From Leucaena leucocephala (Eukaryota > Streptophyta > Magnoliopsida > Fabales > Fabaceae), in assembly GCA_037074615.1 (NCBI GenBank), contig CM073546.1, positions 8,363,501-8,427,500 of the forward strand: a DNA stretch of 64,000 nucleotides, given 5' to 3'. Below are positions 12,350-25,385 of this stretch, piece after piece. The notes below the pieces were generated by a model. It saw only the letters and a program-made list of their open reading frames with translations, was not told the origin of the DNA and searched no databases. The position numbers were made by a program, and so were the translations under genes. Numbering within the stretch: position 1 is the first letter of the stretch; each line of letters opens with the position of its first letter.

Positions 12350-13501
12350 ACTCAAGTTTGAAATTAATCTATTCTCTTGACTCCGCCATAAGAACTATAT
12401 TGTCCACAAAAAGCATGCACTTAGGGATTTTTTCTTGAATAGGCTTAGTTAGAACATGAACTACTAGATTAAATAAATAAGGACTTAAGGCTGATCCCTG
12501 ATGTAGACCAATCCTTATGGGCAAATATTTTGTTTCGCCCCCAGACGTTCTTACAGTAGTTGTTACCCCTCATACATATCTTGTATTGCCTTGATATATG
12601 CCATACGAACACCTTTCTTTTCTAAAGCTTTCCAAAGAACCTCTCTTGGCACTCGCTCATATGCTTTTTCTAAGTCAATGAAGACCATATACAAGTCTCT
12701 TCTTTTAATCTGATACCTCTCCATTAACCCCCTTAATAAATAAATCGCCTCTATTATAGACCTACTTGGCATGAAACCACACTGATTCTCAGTAATATCA
12801 GTCTCTAATCTCAACATGTGTTCAATTACCTTTTCCCACAACTTCATAGTGTGACTCATAAGCTTTATCCCCCTGTAGTTTGCATAATTTTGAATATCCC
12901 CTTTATTTTTATAAATAGGAACTAAAGTACTTTTTCTCCATTCATCCGGCATTTTCTTAGAACTTAATATCACATTAAAAAATTTAGCAAGCCACACCAC
13001 CCCCATTTCACCTAAACACTTCCAAACTTCCATAGGAATACCATCAGGTCCAACAGCTTTACCATTTTCCATTTTCTTAAGCACCTCTTTAACCTCGCCA
13101 ACACGGATCCTATGGCAAAATGCTAGATTTAGTTCAACTTCTCCTGTTAAATCCTCTAGCTCATAACTCGACCCTCCTCCCTCATCATTAAACAATTTGT
13201 AAAAATAGGTCTCCCACCTTTCTTTGATATCACTATCTACAACCAAAATATTGCCTTCTTCATCTTTAATACATCATATTTGATCCAAATCCCTCGATTT
13301 CCTTTCCCTGTCTCTTGCAATCTTATAAATCTTTTGTTCTCCCGACTTTGTCCCTAACTCTTTATAAAATTCCTCAAACGCCTTAAAACGAGCTGCACTC
13401 ACCGCCTTCTTAGTTTCCTTCTTAGCTAAACGATACTTTTTCCAATTTTTGGTATTATTACATAAGTGTATAGCTTTGAAATAGTTTCTCTTGGACTTCA
13501 C
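12350..13501 (-). pseudogene. RTE LINE reverse transcriptase region
   Basis: The frame at 13246-12563 carries RT motifs NGKAVGPDGIPMEVWK, WRKSTLVPIYKNKGD, NYRGIKLMSHTMKLWEKVIE, CGFMPSRS and VFIDLEKAYERVPR. The catalytic box lies downstream in another frame near 12400 and reads FVDN instead of FADD, so the second catalytic aspartate is lost. The linker between endonuclease and RT is the short frame at 13274-13501. Confidence 0.92.
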
Positions 13502-13600
13502 TTTTGCTTGTACGTCCTTATTCCACCACCAAGTCTCTTTATCTTGTCGACCAAAACCTTTAAATTCTCCTAAAATTACTTTAGCAACTGCTCGGACCTT

Positions 13601-14553
13601 CTAAGCCATTTCCTTCCACATGATATTAGCATTTTCCTGAGCCTCCCAAATCCTTTCATTTAACATAGTTTTCTTAAAAGTTTCTCTCTTCTCTCCCTTT
13701 AGTTGCCACCACTTGACTCTTGTGTTTAAAACCTGTCGCCGCTTTTCCTTCCTACACTTAATACGCACGTCAAGGACCATTAATCTATGCTGGGTTGTCA
13801 CTCCGTCCCCTGGAATCACTTTACAATTTGTACAAAGTCTTCTGTCATGACTCCTTACCAAAAAGAAATCAATCTGTGACCCGTGGACCCCACTCTTGTA
13901 TGTGATCAAGTGCTCCTCCTGCTTCTTAAAGCACGTATTGACAATCTTAAGGTTGTAAGCTAAAGAAAACTCAAGGATAGATTGCCCTTCATTATTAATT
14001 TTTCCAAAACCAAAACCACCATGAGTCCCTGTATATTGCCCTACTTCCTTACCAACATGACCATTAAGGTCCCCACCAATAAAAATCTTTTCAGTAAGTG
14101 GTATGCTATGAATCAGCCCCTTCAAATCTTCCCAAAATTTTTCCTTAAGATGTGTTTCTGTTCCCACTTGAGGTGCATAAGCACTAATAACATTGATTGT
14201 ATCCCTACCAACAATTATTCTTATTGATATAATTCTGTCATTAATTCTTTTAACATCCACCACATTCATCTTCTACTCTTTATCCACAATGATACCAACA
14301 CCATTCCTCGTACCTGTTTTACCTGTGTACCAAAATTTGAACTCACTGAATTACCGAGATTTTTCTCCAACCCATTTAGTTTCCTGAGGCACAAGATGTT
14401 AATCTTTCGCTTTACCATTTCACCCACTACCTCCCATGCTTTTCCGGTCATAGTTTCAATATTCCAAGTACCAAATCTGATCTTTCTCTCCTGAACTAGC
14501 TTCTTTAGCCGCCTCCGTCCATAAGAGAGCGGTAGCCCTTGGTCATTTAACAC
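13601..14553 (-). pseudogene. RTE LINE endonuclease region
   Basis: The AP-endonuclease fold starts with RKIRFGTWNIETMTGK in the frame opening near 14553. It continues after a frameshift near 14269 with ISAYAPQVG, IFIGGDLNGHVG (the GDxN metal site), GFGKINNEG, LAYNLKIVNTCF and SQIDFFLVR. The HR(L)MV motif closes the domain. In the family this enzyme nicks the target DNA. The break between the two frames and several internal changes leave it inactive. Confidence 0.92.
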
Positions 14554-14782
14554 TACATCCGGGTGATGATACAGCGGCCCTTACTCACTTCTCATTGTAC
14601 TCGAGCCATACAGCGCGTTACTTACAGGCAACGATCTAGTATTAGCGCAATTTCTTCGTATGTCCATGTTTATAAGATTTGACAAGTTTTACGTTGGCTG
14701 TCGGGGCCTAACACAACCCTCCTCCTTTACCCGGGCTTGGGACCAGCTACATGCGTAGGCGGAATTTTCTTTGATATGTTCA

Positions 14783-16816
14783 TGACCAAAAAAATTGAAT
14801 GATAAGTTTTCAAATACATGGGTTTTACAAGAAAAAATAAACACATATAGAATAGAAAACATCAAGATCAAGATAACTCAAATATAGTTTCAATATATAA
14901 AGAGAGGATTTAAGAATGTTTATTTAGTTTTTTGCATCTTGATGAATTGATCTATAAAGCTCTTTGCCTTCCTCTCTCGAGCAGCTTTTGTATAAGTGAT
15001 TTTTCTTTTAGCTCATTGCCAATTGATCTTTGTTGCTTCATGCTCCTTTATGACAATTCTCAGAATGTATCACTATAGTTAGTGAGAACTGTCTTTATTC
15101 TTCTATCAAAAATAATGAAAATTTCTTCATTTCTAGAAGAATTGTTAATATGATCATATAAAGATTAATTTCTAGACATATGTTGGATCATATAAAGATA
15201 GCTCATCATCAAAACATGTTATTTTTTAGTGAATGCATATGAGTATGCATAAAGGATTGAGCTTGACAGATATTATACATAGAAACAACTACACAAATCT
15301 CTTCTTTCCTAAAAATAAGAGTTTATGGATAATGATTTATTGTAAAACAACAAATATGCATTTTCAAGGTTATTTTTCAAAATGAATTTATGAAGAATTG
15401 ATTTCATAAACATATGAAGAACCAACAGATTAGAGAAAAATATTAAACAAATACTGGATAACATGTTGAAAAGTAATGTTAACATGTTTGGAAATTTCCA
15501 AGGAGCAAAAATTATAACGGATAATAGAATGAAGGCTTGAGGGCTTTGCTCATTAAAATAATGTTTGATAGATGAATCATCTTAACTTTTTTATCTAAAT
15601 GACCAGAGCATCAAGATTATTCCAGGAATAAACATTTTAGGTGTAGGAATATGATGTTCTGGAATATTTCTTATTTGGGATATATGAGTTTCAACTTCAA
15701 AAGACTATTCAATTCATTGAAAAATATAGAGTTCAAGTATATTTAGGATTAATGGTGACTCTGACAAATAAATTTGGAGTAAACAGATTCTTACTTATTT
15801 CAAACATAAATCTTCAAATCATTTATATGCATAAAGTAATGCTAGGATTTGAAATTTTTCTCTTATCATTGAAATCATAAATATGCATTTTTGTAAATCA
15901 AGATATATTTATGAATTGAAATTCATGATAAAATATGTGTTTGAAAATATGATTGTGAAAACTTGCATAGTTTTAGTTTATAGTCCATTTAGCAATTTGA
16001 AGACATATTTATAGAATTGAAGGATGGATTGCTAAAAGGAAGTCAAGGAACAAGTATTTGTTATTCTAATCTAGAATTCAATGAAACACAATATAGAGGT
16101 ATGGGTTAGATTTCACTTTGTTTTCTCTTGTCCCTCTAGCCACTAGCTTGACTCTGTACATTGATGTTGAAATTTTCTTTAGTACCAGAATTCAAGCTTC
16201 GTTAGTTCACCCTTATCAAGATTTGACCTATTTTCTTTGAATTCACAAATCTTATGTTGAGCCTTATTAATTAGATTTTCTACAAAACAATTTGAGATAT
16301 TTTTCTTTCATGGTATCAAACTTTGCTTGGATCCATCAACATTTAGTATTTGTAGGAAATAGAGTAATAAAATTTTCATGATCTATAATATAATTAATTC
16401 CCATCATCAAGCATGTTTACTTTATGCATATAGAAAGATATTTTTCATTTTTAGAAACGTATATGCATAAAAAAATTAACCTAGTGAACATTGTTTTTTA
16501 ATCATTTACAAAACATTTGTTAATCGAGTTTTCTCAAGAGTATATAAAGATAGTTTGGATGCAAATATAGAAGTAAACTTTACTTTATGTGGGAGAAGGA
16601 TTGCATTTGCATACAAATTGCATCTTTGAATTTCTTTTGGTATCTATTTGCAGTAGTCTCTCAACAGAATTTATCTTGGATGCTTAAGAGATTTTTTTTT
16701 TTGTACTCCTCAGGATAATTGTATGCTACATTATGATAGTTCATTCTTGAGGTAGAACATGTTTATTGAGCTTTCCTTCCATTTCTCCTTATGATTTACC
16801 TTAGAAGTAGCAGCAA
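14783..16816 (-). other. Degenerate copia-derived sequence
   Basis: No open gene is left. Two blocks tie it to the plus-strand copia at 25082-29110. First, 16020-16330 reverse-complemented matches 28840-29060. Second, 14921-15070 reverse-complemented matches 25180-25345; read as protein it ends FIDQFIKMQKTK-stop, against LLDQFIKLPK-stop in the other copy. The conserved frame suggests the end of a transposon ORF. The RT and integrase expected between gag and the envelope-like gene are missing. Confidence 0.5.
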
Positions 16817-16983
16817 TTTTTTTTGGTTGCCCACTCGGTTCACCGGAGCTTTGCCCCAACTACATTCAGCTCCGACCCGCGTCACGTACCTAGCTATGGT
16901 GGGTGAGTCTCCCAACAGGAATTTTCTACATACGCCAAGGCTCAAACTCGAGACATTGCTTAAGCGATACCGAGCCGCTTACC
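16817..16983 (-). mobile_element. tRNA-derived SINE, copy 1
   Basis: The plus strand starts with a run of eight T, that is, an A tail on the minus strand. The minus-strand head contains box A-like TGGTAAGCGGCTCGG and box B-like GAGTTTGAGCC. It is about 75% like the copy at 53491-53671. The copia paralog at about 28250-28280 has the uninterrupted sequence (ggagaatatattgttgc), which places the insertion between ggagaat and attgctgc. An open frame across it is accidental. Confidence 0.7.
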
Positions 16984-17341
16984 ATTCTCCATGAGTTCTC
17001 CTAATTGATGTGTCTTTCACAAATACACAAGAAACTCTTGGATTCCCTTTTCCTTTTGTACCATGTTTATTCCTCTTAATGTTATCCTTCATATTAGAAA
17101 TACTGGAAGGAATTTTTGGTACCCATTTGACTTTGGGTCATTAAGCATTAGTTTAGACCTTGATTGTTCTTTTGGAACCCAAATGAATTTTCTCACATTA
17201 GAATTTCTTCTAATATAGCATGTGTGAGAAATATGATCTTATTTACCACAATAATTATAGACAATAGAGTGTGCACATTAGAGGAATATCTGTAAGTATT
17301 GTGTTGTTCTAGTTGAAGCAATTTATAATTATCATGCAAAT
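16984..17341 (-). pseudogene. Copia gag zinc-knuckle remnant
   Basis: On the minus strand it reads as YYCGKIGYISHTCY (a CCHC knuckle with its first Cys in YYCG), then IWVPKEQ and NGYQKFLPVF. It aligns with the plus-strand gag remnant at 27870-28250. Frames are broken. Its upstream part should lie beyond 17341 but element B begins there. Confidence 0.7.
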
Positions 17342-17388
17342 TGTCACATACTTAATTTCAACCTCAGTTATACTCAATTGGAACCCAT
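17342..17388 (-). repeat. Remnant of 3' LTR of element B
   Basis: The plus strand reads TGTCACATACTTAATTTCAA and continues through CAATTGGAACCCATTT, matching the corresponding end of the 5' LTR at 21998-22045. Homology stops abruptly at about 17388. Confidence 0.75.
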
Positions 17389-20300
17389 TTCATATTGTAC
17401 TTCTCAATACATATTTTTCATAATAATGTATCTCATTGCGTACTTTTCATGCCATTTTGTGGCATATCTGGCCAAATCTGGTTATATCATGGTTTATCTT
17501 ATCTTGTTATAATGTATTTTGAGATACCATAAAATAAACATTCCCTTTAACTTACAACTCTGCTAGCTTTTAAGGAATCTCTTCTAAATATTTCTTTTCA
17601 AATCTATTTCATTTGGACTTGACATAAGGGTTCCAGTCTCTTACCATTTATAACTTTTTTACCTTTCATAGTTTTTTCTATCATTTTACATCATTCTGTG
17701 CACATATGCCAAACTTCTGTGGCATTTACACCCTTTTCTATCATTTCCCATGGGGTCACCCATCATTGGCCTATTCTTGCTTTAGCACACATAACTGAAA
17801 TATTCAAATAAAAATCTGAAGCACTGGTACTCACGGGCTCCAACCTTGGTACTTTAATACTTAGACCCTTCTTATTCTTATTCTCTATAATCTCATCATA
17901 AAGATCTCTTTATTTTCATTTAACATTTTCTCATATCTTTGGAAACATTGCCATAAATCTTTGGTACTCAGGATTACCATTTTCCCCTTAATCACTTAGT
18001 TCCTGTTGCGTCTGAGTTTAGTCCCTGATAGTAATAAGGCTATTTGAAACTAATATCATGGGTACTCTCTCTGTTATGAGTTAACCAACTTGTGAAGCTT
18101 TCTACCTTAACCTTTGCCTTGGTATTCGTCCTTCCAAAGAAATATTATACTTATGGCTCATTACTTTCTTTCTCTAGGCTAGGTCTACTGCGACCCTACG
18201 GATCTACTACGATCAACCATAAGCCTTTTTAGGATCTAACTGTGACCATGTGAGCCATACTAGGATCTACTGCAATCCTCCAGAACCTACTGTGATTCTA
18301 TTATACTGTATTCTCATCTCTAGAAGTCCTAAACTAACAGACAAAGTTATAGGGTTAATTACTTTCACATAGTTGTTAACTCAATAGATAATTCCCCAAA
18401 CATCATCATAGAAACCAATATTATCTATCAGGACTTTACTTATTTTCTCTATTACTCGGGAACTTTATATTTCCTTCCCTTCTTTCATAAGTTGACTATG
18501 TCCATTATTGTAGAGAGCTACATAGGGTCTATCATGCACATATTTATCATAATCTATTCATTCTCTAGGCTCTATCTCAAGAACAATCTGACTCTATTGC
18601 AAGAGCAGTCTAGCTCTATTGTAGAAATATTAACTTCTATTTCATAGACGCTACTCTCTCTTAGGGCTGCATCATCTTTCATAAGTTATTCTCATTTCAT
18701 TTTATATTCATAACATATCATTCATATATCTTATCCCTACTAAAGGGGTATGTCTTGAGTACTATGATCATTTATCTATAGATTCACTATTAGCTTTTAA
18801 CCTTAATCTCATTCTCTATCTAATTGACTATCATTATCTGATCATAAATTCTCATCCTATTCTTTGGCTTCAACTGGTTAACTATCTCATTCATCACTTT
18901 TCTATTGCTTTATCCTTACCAGTTGAATTATTTAATTGCATGGTGTATGGCATGGGAGCAACATAACTTTCTCATCTAGTATACTCTACCCTGTATGTAC
19001 TGCATGAGGGGAGTATTCATTTATCATAGCATACTCTATCATACATAATATGCAAGGAGATACAATCATTTAAGCATTCTCTAACATACGTGTCATCATA
19101 TGACAACTGCAAGGAGATACAACTTCTCATCATAACTTATAGCAACATAAGCCATATCCTCACCACATACATTCTGCCCTTTTTATTGCCTTAACTATCA
19201 GGTCCTGATCATCTATTCAGGAACATGAGTCACTTACTTATTTCACTTAGGCTGCCATATTATCCTCTTATTAGGATATAGACTCAACCCTTCTTTACTC
19301 TTTCTTACATAGGAAATAGGGCAGTCACTTTATCCTTAAATCTGTGGCTACCTTACTTTCTTTAAACCTCATAAACTTCTTTTCTTATCTTACATATATC
19401 TCTTTCTACTAATCCTCAAGAAATTTCTGAGGTAATTTATCTTTAGCTTACATCTCCACTATCCTATTTATTCATTTAGGGATCTTAGATACCTCATCAT
19501 ATCAGGCTATCTTACCTTACTAGGCCATATTCATTCTATAATATCTCCCATTGTGTAAGACTTTTGTGTCCTTAGCCTAAAGGACTTATGTGTTATCCTT
19601 AGCTTAATTGTAATCTAACTGTAATCCATAACTGAGTCAGTTATTTTCTTTTAGCTAACTAAGGAAGGGTTTGGCTTACATATCTATGCCATTCATACTT
19701 TTAAGTTTTCCCCATCCTCCTGGATTACTAACAAGCGAGAAAGTATCTCTTATTAAGCCTCCATGTTCATCTGGATGAACTCAGCTAAGTATCCATTAAA
19801 GGGTTTCTCTTTCCCTACTTTAACCATTAGCCTCATACTCATCCCTATCTAACTGAGAGGAATGCCTCTTATAAACTCTTTGAGAAAAACTTCTCAGGTA
19901 AGTGGATAAATCTCCATCTCTATGGAGTAACTTTTATATCTCTTTACTATCTCTTAACTTTTTCTGTCTGTTAGTCTCAGTCTACTCTGGACTAGATTGT
20001 GGTTTCTTTCTAGTTTGTCTTTGGATCCTGACTAATTCAAGTCACTTGGATCTCTTTCATCATTTAGGATTACTACTTATGTTTTCTAGGGTAGAGCGCT
20101 AGGTTACTATCTCTTTGTAATGAGATCCCTCTGTTTTAGGAACATGAACTTTCTATTTATTAATCATCATGTCTTTAACTTCAAGCCACATGCTAGGCTC
20201 ATTTCTAGGCATGTCTTAATATGAATTTAATTCTTTTGTTTAGCAAACCTAATTGCATAAAGTCTTTCGTAATGTAGATCAACTCCTGATGATCATACGG

Positions 20301-21113
20301 ATGATCTACTTCTGAACATCTTAAACTAATCTTCTGTATCTCTCTACTGTCTCTAAACTCTTTATGCATGTATCATGTGCTAAACCTCTAACTGTTAAAC
20401 TTCAATGAGATCATCATCTTCATTCTTGTCATCAGGTATCTATGCAATCTAGTCACAACCTGAATGCTGACTAGTCGTGACTCATATGCTCTATAAACTT
20501 TAGTAGCAGCCAGCTCCACTTGCTCATCATAACTTAATAGCTCTGTGTTCCTCAGTTGCGACCATAGGTCATCTTCTGTCTCAACCTGATCAACTTCACA
20601 CCGCGACTTGGCATAGCTTTTTCTATATATCCACTTCTAATATTCTTGACTTTAATGAATTTGAGTCAATTAAAACTGATTCATATCTATACATCATAAT
20701 CATATTAAATAGGGAACATATTCACATAAATATTTAACCAATTATCCTTTCATCATATCACACAAAACTTCATATTTTATATTACCATAACATTTGTACA
20801 TACATTACATACATGTCAATTACATATTCGGGTACACTATGACTGTCATACATCTATGTATTTACTTTACACTTTACACATTTACATTACCCCTCATCTT
20901 GTTTTCTAGGAAATCATAGACTGCACATATTTATGTATGCAAAAATACCACCCATGTATATCAACTGGCAGATCCTTTACCAAAAACTCACTTAGCTCTA
21001 TGTGCCATATAGAGGCATGTGCTGGTATCTAACTTACTATCATCTCATGTCAATCTACTAGAGCATAGACTTGATTTAGGTTAAAGCCCTTTATATATAT
21101 TTATTTATCATCC
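17389..21113 (-). other. Non-coding interior of element B
   Basis: No convincing coding frame on either strand. The plus strand is pyrimidine-rich (many CTCATC, TTATCT and ACTCT clusters), which is unlike the surrounding AT-rich DNA. It has short near-repeats such as GGATCTACTACGATC / GGATCTACTGCAATC (18190-18290) and GGAGATACAA (19048-19130). Confidence 0.5.
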
Positions 21114-21824
21114 CTACTATGACATTAAGAAACTACATATTTGATCTCTACTTCTGTCTATCCCTTGACCTAGATTGAATAATTTACTCTCCACAACTTT
21201 CTTAAAACTGATATGGTCAATATTATCTGTCTTTAACAAAGAAGACTGGGGTTGACTAGGATTAGAAATACCACACTAATCTTTCTCTATAAAATCACAT
21301 ATTCCTGGACTTTGGGAATGGACATGAACTACCATAAACTCTGAATGGATATCTGGATTAGGGGACTGTGGTATATTACTTATAACAATTTTATCCTCAA
21401 ACTCTGATGGAGGAGAAATAATTTCTAGTCTACCTATAATCCAGTACCAGTACTAATCTTCCTTAGCCATAATATGTCATCTAATTGGAGGGGTAAAGCT
21501 TACATCAGGGCTAGAAGGCACTTTCACAAACTTCTACTGTATAGAGTCACTAGACTCAACATTATCTGGTACATACATAGCTTCAAACTTAATCTCTACA
21601 TAACCTCTAGACTGTAAGTTTAAGTCTATAGAAACATCTATGGGGTATTCTACTGTATACTTCCCTGACTAATCCCCTATACTCTCCTCTAAACTCTCTT
21701 CATTATCTGAGAGATAATCAAGATCTAGATGTACATTATCTTCATATATCACTACTGGCCAGGCGTCTCCCTTATTAACTACCTTCTTAACTAAGGCCTC
21801 TAGCTTAACTTCATGAAACCCCAT
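21114..21824 (-). pseudogene. Broken gag-like ORF of element B
   Basis: From ATG at 21824 a single frame runs 236 codons with only five internal stops before a double stop (TAG, TAG, TGA, TAG, TAG, then two at the end). It begins MGFHEVKLEALVKKVVNKGD and is acidic, with PSSPDVSFTPP and SPSEFEDKIVISNIP-like serine/proline-rich stretches. I do not recognise the domain. Its position, straight after the primer-binding site, suggests an N-terminal gag or leader protein. Confidence 0.55.
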
Positions 21825-21982
21825 ATCTACTCCTACAATATTTGCTTAATTAAGCCATGCTAACTATCCCAACACATACCCTAACTTAACAAAATACTTA
21901 CTATTTAAGGTTAGGGTTTGGGAATAATCTCATATCAACCTATAAATAATCTATTCAGAGTATTTTTAAGCCAGAATCCTTT

Positions 21983-21994
21983 GCTCGGATACCA
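21983..21994 (-). other. Primer-binding site of element B (initiator tRNA-Met type)
   Basis: Minus-strand TGGTATCCGAGC lies three bases after the LTR end and differs at one base from TGGTATCAGAGC, the complement of the plant initiator tRNA-Met 3' end. Confidence 0.85.
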
Positions 21995-21997
21995 AAA

Positions 21998-24900
21998 TAT
22001 CACATCCTTAATTTAGCCTCAGTTATACTCAATTGGAACCCATTTGGATCAATTAAATAACCTTTAGCATAAAAAAGATGTATTTTCAAAAGTTAGTTTC
22101 TCAGGTACTGTTCATGTGGTCATTCCAGAATATGTAGCCAACTTTGAATATTCATAATTAATTGTAGAAAAATCAAAGTAAGGTGGTTCCAATTTCTAAT
22201 GAAAGCTCTTCCATAAATCTTTGAAGAAAAAATATAAAACTGAGGTTTGCTTGTCCCAATGAAATCAGTTTATTCGTTGAAAATTACTGTTCATTTGATA
22301 AAATCTGGAAGTTCCAATTTATGTCTTAACTTCAAAAATTTATTTCTCTTTCGTTACTTGTCCAAATGAACTGTGTTACTTATGAATTTAAAGCTCTAGA
22401 TGTTATATTTAATATCATAAAATTTTATAGAAAAATTCGTTCATTTACCATATGAAATTAATGTCGGAACGTTACTGCCTCCAATTGCTTACTTTAACTC
22501 TATTCCAGATTTTAACTCTAAATATGGAAAATCATAATAAATCGAATTCTTAACCAATTGAGGAGTTCTTGGTGTTCATTTAAAGATATGTATATTAACT
22601 ATACTCATGCCAAATTTCAGGTTCAAACTCATTTATTAAGATATTGTAAATATCGTCAAAAGGTCACTACCTCAAAACACCACCACAAGAACATTCAATA
22701 TACATTTCAGCATGTGCTTCCATTATGTCAAGTAACTCATGTAACTTAATATACAAGTTCATCCATCTATGCTTACCTTCTTTCCTTGAGAAATTCCAGC
22801 ACTTAAAACATGGTTATGCATATGGGAGGAATAATATTTCATGAAAATCCCAATAGCAAGTTACACAAACCATAATATCATGCATGATTAATTGGATGCT
22901 TAACATGTTATCATGAGATAAGAGCTACTTCATAATGGTATATAAGCAAACTCTAACATGCATATTTTCATGACATAAGTTGCAAGGAGTTGCAATCATT
23001 CATACTTCATCATCAACATAATGACACAATCTCATGCTCAACCAAACACCATAATCAACAAGCAAGCAAGTAATTAAGCAAATATGAAACTATAGTTTGG
23101 TATTCTTACTACCTCTTAGCTATCCTTGTCAGAGCCTTCTTAAGATGATTTCCTTCCTTCACAAATGTCAAAACCTAGCCATTACAAAGTAATATCATGT
23201 TACAACTCAACTTGAAAACAAATCTAAAACTACGTTTCTACTAACTTCCATTCTTTCTCTATTTTAGGTTTTATACTTCCATCTTTCCAAAATAAATTCT
23301 CATAGTTCATTTCCACATAATTTTTCATGTAGAATCAAAATATGAAGCTAGAATTTCAAAAATCAAATCAGGTCACAAGCTGCTGTACAGAACCGAAACA
23401 CACCCTTGATTTTCCAAAAATTCACACTTTGATTCCAATGCTTCCAATACTTGTTCTCCTACTTTATCCCCACACAATTTTCCATTTTAAACTCATTTAA
23501 CACATCAAAATCATTAAATTCTAATATATGAATAGTGTCACATACACTAGCAGTTATGAACACAAACTTCCATTTACTTGCATACTTGAATTCCCAAACT
23601 TATACCATTTGATTCTAGCTTGTTTAAGCTTGTTTAAACTATCCATAGCATAAAAATCATATTCTAAACATATATGGACAGCACCTGAAGAAGCAACCAC
23701 AAGGGAAATAGGGCACAAAAACCCCTTAAAATCAAGAGTTAGTTTGCTAGAATAAAGCTCAAGATCAAGGGAGATGATTACCTTGCTTTGTGCTCCAAGT
23801 TGTGTGCTTCTTTCTTGGTTGAATACAAATTTTGCAATATTTTCCCCATGGTTCTCAAGGCTTCCGAAAGTGGTCTGAAATGAGGGGGTATTTATAGAAA
23901 AATTTAGGTGGAAATGGATGGCCAAGATTGATTTGGTTACTATTTGATCTAGTGGTCCATATTCATTCTCAAACCAATCTTGCCCTAGAAGCCTTAGTAT
24001 TTTCGTCATGCATGACATCAATAGGGTCATGTTTGGCTGGAAAAATTTCAATATACCGATAGAAAAAATTCTAGTCTAGTCCGGTATCGATCAGAGCAGT
24101 TTCACGAAAACCAGACTGCTTTTTGTTCTTAATTTTTATAATATTCCAGAATATGTATTATGTCCTAGAAACTAGTGTCTAGGTTTCTTATACCATTTAC
24201 AATGTTAGACTGAGTATTTATCTGCCATCCATCCCTTGGGAAATGACCAAAATACCCTTGGTGTCATTTCTTGCACTATATTAACCCTAAGGGCATAATT
24301 ATCATTTCACCCTTCTTTGTACTACCTCAGGGCCTATACTGGCTTTAAATAATCATATTTATACTATATCTCACATTTTTAGCTTGTCCAAAATGACCAA
24401 AAAGCCCTCCATCCATCACTGGTACAATATAGTCATCTAGGGGCATTTTTGTAATTTCACACTTTTCCTAAATATTGGCCCCTTCTACTGATAAACTGGT
24501 ATCATGGGTTTTGGGCCCTCCTTGATGTCATCATAGGCCTATATATAAAGTCATCTGAGCTCCTTCCAGGGTTTTGTCAGATTCATTACATCTGATGTCA
24601 TGGGGTATACCTTCTTGTAATTTTTCTACTTATACATAAGGTCCATAAGATCTGATAAAATTTCAGATAAATTTTAGACTATTAGATAAATATCCACTAT
24701 CCAGAACCCTAATAAAATTTCTGTATTATGCTAGATTAACCATCATAACTTTCTCTATTTACTAATGAAATGTGGGACTGGAATACTTTCAAGCAGTTCT
24801 AAGCCTTTTCTAGCTAAAATTCTCTATACTTACATTTAGGTCCCTAACTTTTTGTTTAATTATATTTAGATCCCTAAACTTTTGAAAATTATCACTTTTG

Positions 24901-25081
24901 ACCTAACTTTTTTTTCTACTTTAACTTTTAGCCTCTAACCTTTTCTAATTTTTGTTTAGGTCCCTCACTTCCTTCAAGACTCATTTAACCTTTATTATTT
25001 CTTCTAATCATCATCATAATCCTTTCCAAATCTCTTTCCACTATCAGTATTATACATATAGGAAAAAATTAGGATATGACA
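21998..25081 (-). repeat. 5' LTR of gypsy element B
   Basis: A 3,084-base LTR with minus-strand start TGTCATATCC and end GTGATA (CA changed to TA). It aligns with A (1-3306), A's 3' LTR (5955-6561), C (41096-43569) and D (29150-30596). It holds no gene; the 165-residue minus-strand frame at 23554-24051 is an accidental opening within LTR sequence. Confidence 0.85.
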
Positions 25082-25385
25082 CAAATCATATCAAGAGAAT
25101 AACGAGAATGTCTTAATATACCACATGTTAGATATATCAAGCTTAAGATCTTATGATTTATTAAAGACAAGGGAGCACTAAAGCTACAAAGCTCAATTGG
25201 CAACAGGCTCAAAGGATCATCATTCACTCCAAAACAAGAAGAGAGGAAGGAAAAGAACTCCTTGATCAATTCATCAAATTGCCAAAATAGAATGAGCATT
25301 TCTAAACCTTCTCTCTTTATAATTGAATATATTTTTAGAATCACCTAATTCACCCCTTTTAGATGATACAGATAGAATCAATGTT

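Larger units (their letters stand above)
11612..14766 (-). mobile_element. RTE-type LINE, near full length, inactive
   Basis: It is flanked by a perfect 16-base target duplication, TTCTTTGATATGTTCA, at 11596-11611 and 14767-14782. The minus-strand 5' end has the low-AT leader (GGTCCCAAGCCCGGGTAAAG). The 3' end is the short TTG microsatellite typical of RTE elements, seen on the plus strand as (AAC)4 just inside the left duplication. Apurinic endonuclease and reverse transcriptase regions follow in order, with no RNase H. The length of about 3.15 kb is near the usual full length. Frameshifts and stops interrupt the single ORF. Confidence 0.95.
17342..25081 (-). mobile_element. Gypsy element B, largely non-coding (LARD-like), with target duplication
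   Basis: The ends were set by LTR homology: minus-strand start TGTCATATCC at 25081 and end GTATGTGACA at 17342. The five bases outside each end are identical, caaat at 17337-17341 and 25082-25086. The element has a full 5' LTR, a primer-binding site, a broken gag-like frame and about 3.7 kb without coding signal. Only the last 47 or so bases of its 3' LTR remain. It shares its LTR family with A, C and D. No RT, RNase H or integrase is visible, so if ever mobile it depended on another element. Confidence 0.75.

Noticed and set aside
13982..14387. Plus-strand frames over the LINE
   Set aside because: Shadows of the minus-strand endonuclease coding region.
16791..16994. 67-residue frame with apparent protein-like composition
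   Set aside because: It coincides with SINE copy 1, which is less AT-rich than its surroundings and therefore has fewer chance stops.
23554..24051. 165-residue minus-strand frame
   Set aside because: It lies wholly inside the LTR of element B and is not conserved as a frame in LTR A or C.
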